Shown: positions 4,156-5,911 of the stretch, in pieces
Layout of the letters: the number at the start of each line of letters is the position of its first letter
Numbering within the stretch: position 1 is the stretch's first letter
Source: Euryarchaeota archaeon UBA105
GTDB lineage: Archaea; Thermoplasmatota; Poseidoniia; Poseidoniales; Thalassarchaeaceae
Assembly: GCA_002496905.1 (NCBI GenBank)
Contig: DALV01000031.1
Location: forward strand, 19,689 to 25,599
DNA length: 5,911 nucleotides
Direction of reading: 5' to 3'
Notes under the pieces: generated by a model
Databases searched by the model: none
Seen by the model: the letters and a program-made list of their open reading frames with translations, nothing else
What the model was told of the DNA's origin: nothing
Made by a program: the position numbers and the translations under genes

Positions 4156-5910
4156 TTAACAACAACTCTCTTTCAACGCATCTTGTGCACAGAAACATGT
4201 CTTGGCGGGCACTATGTCCGCGCGAGAACTTCGTTCGTTGAACAATGCAGTTACTTCTGCAAGTTCTTCACTGGAGTCGCCCTTTGCTTCTAGACATAAT
4301 TTGAGACCCAGTAAGCCCCACATGTTGTCTTTCCAAAGTTCAATGTCTGCACGGTATACTTCCTCCGCTTCCTCAACGTGTCCCTGTTCAAGGAGTAGGG
4401 CGCCCAATATGTGACGGACTGGCTGCATTTGCCCCCACGGCTCATTGTAAGCTAGATTCAATGACAAATCAACACCACGGCGGAGTTCGTCAAATGCTGC
4501 GGTGAAATCGAAATTATCACCATTTTCTTTTGCGAGGTACTGTCTTCTATACTCAATTTCGGCTTCTAAAATTGAAGCATTAACATTCAGAATTGATGGC
4601 CCTTCTGCTGGATCTTGATACATGAAATTGTTATGCATCATTCTTCCTGCTAGAGCAGGATTTTCTAGGGCTTGCTTGAACATTACTTGTTCTGCTTCTG
4701 CCTCAGGCACCATGCCCTTGGAGGCATACGCTACACCACGCGCATAGTGTTGAGTAGCAATTGTTGCTGGGAATACATCGCCGTCGGTATACATTGGTTC
4801 TGCCAATATCTCATCCCACTTTCCAAATCTAATCATTACATGCCATGGCATAGTAACATAGGATTCCAGGAATATTGCACCCATTGGTATGATTCCTGCT
4901 AGCATGAACTGTACTCCACCATTTTCATCTCCTGCTGGCAATGTATCGACTGCCTTCCTGGCATATTTTAGAGCGGTTTCATACTGGCCGTCAAACATGG
5001 CACACCAGACAACGAAGTGATGATTGTGCATTCGATAGAATTTGTAAAATTGAGATTCATTGCCGGTGATTTCAACGTATCTATCGTCGGCTTCAACTGC
5101 AGCAATATTACAGTCAATTGCTTCTTTCCATTGCCCGACCCAAGCATCAATGTGCGACGGCATGTGAACTAGATGTCCAAGACCAGGCATTCTGGTTCGA
5201 AGCACATCAGCGGCAGGTAGAGCCCTTTCAGGGAATGGTGACAATTCTAGGGCGTGACAGTACAGGTGACAAAGTGCAGGATGTACTTTTGCTTCTTCTC
5301 CACTTTCGAACGCTTTTTCCATAACCTCAACCAATAGGAGGGTGTTGTCATCGGCAGGTGTAATTTCTCCTGTTGAAGCGTCCTTGTCCCAAAGTTGCCA
5401 GGCTTTCAAATTCATGAGAGCCTCTACGTAAATTGATGTGACATCCAAATTTCCATCGTATTTTTCGTACAGAGGAGCCATTGCTTCTGCAAAAGCTACG
5501 TTCAATTCCGGACTATTTCCCATGTTAAGGACTGAAGGATCTGCAGCATCTCTTGCTTCCGCAGAATGCCTTGTTGAAAGTGCTTGAATCAAATCCTGTT
5601 CTAACTCAGTGCAGTGTCCCATTACTGACAATGCTTGTTGGATTGCGTCATGACCGGAACCCAGTCCAGGGGCCCAATTGTAATTCGAAGATACACAATA
5701 AGCGATACCCCACCAAGCCATAGCGCAATTGGGGTCTAATTCTGTGCATTTACTGAAGCAAGCAATTGCTTGTTCATGATTGTAGTTCAGCATGTGTCCG
5801 TATCCTTCTACAAACATCTTCTGTGTTTCTTCATCTTTGCAGGTCACTGAGGTCGCAAAGGAGTAGTTTGATTCAAGTCCAAAGTCGTAGTCTGTTGGTG
5901 CTAATGACAT
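4156..5910 (-). CDS. TPR-like helical-repeat protein with His-rich motifs and Cys-rich C-terminus
   Basis: A complete 584-aa protein without signal peptide or membrane helix, so cytoplasmic. TPR-like helix pairs are visible at about 33-75 (GYGHMLNYNHEQAIACFSK, then LDPNCAMAWWGIAY), 296-325 (a FDGQYETALKYARKAVD helix pair), 384-417 and 496-545 (LLEQGHVEEAEEVYRADIELW). The layout matches a widespread, uncharacterised family of long TPR proteins in bacteria and archaea. Characteristic polar motifs are H210..CHLYCH (H215, H219), the segment GHLVHMPSHIDAW (H246, H249, H253) and YRMHNHHF (H295, H297, H298). The C-terminus carries CFC (C572, C574) and ends in CC (C583, C584). These suggest metal binding, or a catalytic pocket within a helical solenoid; that is inference. 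The start is the ATG one base from the window end, and its RBS is not visible; a start further upstream is possible. The gene converges on the small plus-strand gene. Confidence 0.8.
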   Translation of the reverse strand: MSLAPTDYDFGLESNYSFATSVTCKDEETQKMFVEGYGHMLNYNHEQAIACFSKCTELDPNCAMAWWGIAYCVSSNYNWAPGLGSGHDAIQQALSVMGHCTELEQDLIQALSTRHSAEARDAADPSVLNMGNSPELNVAFAEAMAPLYEKYDGNLDVTSIYVEALMNLKAWQLWDKDASTGEITPADDNTLLLVEVMEKAFESGEEAKVHPALCHLYCHALELSPFPERALPAADVLRTRMPGLGHLVHMPSHIDAWVGQWKEAIDCNIAAVEADDRYVEITGNESQFYKFYRMHNHHFVVWCAMFDGQYETALKYARKAVDTLPAGDENGGVQFMLAGIIPMGAIFLESYVTMPWHVMIRFGKWDEILAEPMYTDGDVFPATIATQHYARGVAYASKGMVPEAEAEQVMFKQALENPALAGRMMHNNFMYQDPAEGPSILNVNASILEAEIEYRRQYLAKENGDNFDFTAAFDELRRGVDLSLNLAYNEPWGQMQPVRHILGALLLEQGHVEEAEEVYRADIELWKDNMWGLLGLKLCLEAKGDSSEELAEVTALFNERSSRADIVPAKTCFCAQDALKESCC

Positions 5911-5911
5911 G

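Noticed and set aside
1..5911. Mobile elements, CRISPR arrays, tRNA or rRNA genes
   Set aside because: No transposase-like product, no regularly spaced direct repeats, and no cloverleaf or rRNA-like sequence was seen by reading both strands.

Overview
The window looks like a piece of an archaeal chromosome, most likely a marine planktonic euryarchaeon of the Marine Group II / Poseidoniales kind. The firmest clue is a complete archaeal-type ribosomal protein L15e, a family absent from bacteria. Three of the minus-strand genes have Shine-Dalgarno motifs (GGAGG or GAGG) 6-7 nt before their starts. A long secreted, single-pass membrane protein with PKD/Ig-like domains, an acidic tail and a terminal zinc ribbon also fits that group. 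The lineage is an inference from gene content; no phylogeny could be run.

Layout, left to right. (1) 1-152, minus: the first 50 codons of a secreted or membrane-anchored protein that runs off the left edge. Its ribosome binding site is buried in a perfect 8-bp hairpin. (2) 249-2834, minus: a protein of about 861 aa with a signal peptide, a duplicated beta-rich domain, three PKD/Ig-like domains, one membrane helix, a long acidic linker and a C-terminal CxxC...CxxC zinc ribbon. (3) 2904-3158, minus: a small PRC-barrel protein. (4) 3207-3794, minus: ribosomal protein L15e, 48 nt upstream of the PRC-barrel gene and probably co-transcribed with it. (5) 3795-3956: a divergent control region containing an inverted repeat. 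(6) 3957-4151, plus: a small, unrecognised protein of about 64 aa, the only plus-strand gene. (7) 4156-5910, minus: a 584-aa cytoplasmic TPR-type protein with histidine-rich motifs and a cysteine-rich C-terminus. It converges on the small gene with only 4 nt between the stop codons.

Functionally the window combines a translation gene (L15e) plus a PRC-barrel partner, which could serve ribosome biogenesis or FtsZ-based cell division; a cell-surface block (the large membrane protein and the next secreted protein); and an uncharacterised TPR protein. No tRNA, rRNA, CRISPR array, insertion sequence or prophage gene was seen. The parts most worth a second look are the anti-SD-like hairpin at 156-174, the surface-to-cytoplasm architecture of the 861-aa protein, the L15e/PRC-barrel pair, the repeat element at the convergent junction (4121-4155) and the putative metal-binding motifs of the TPR protein.
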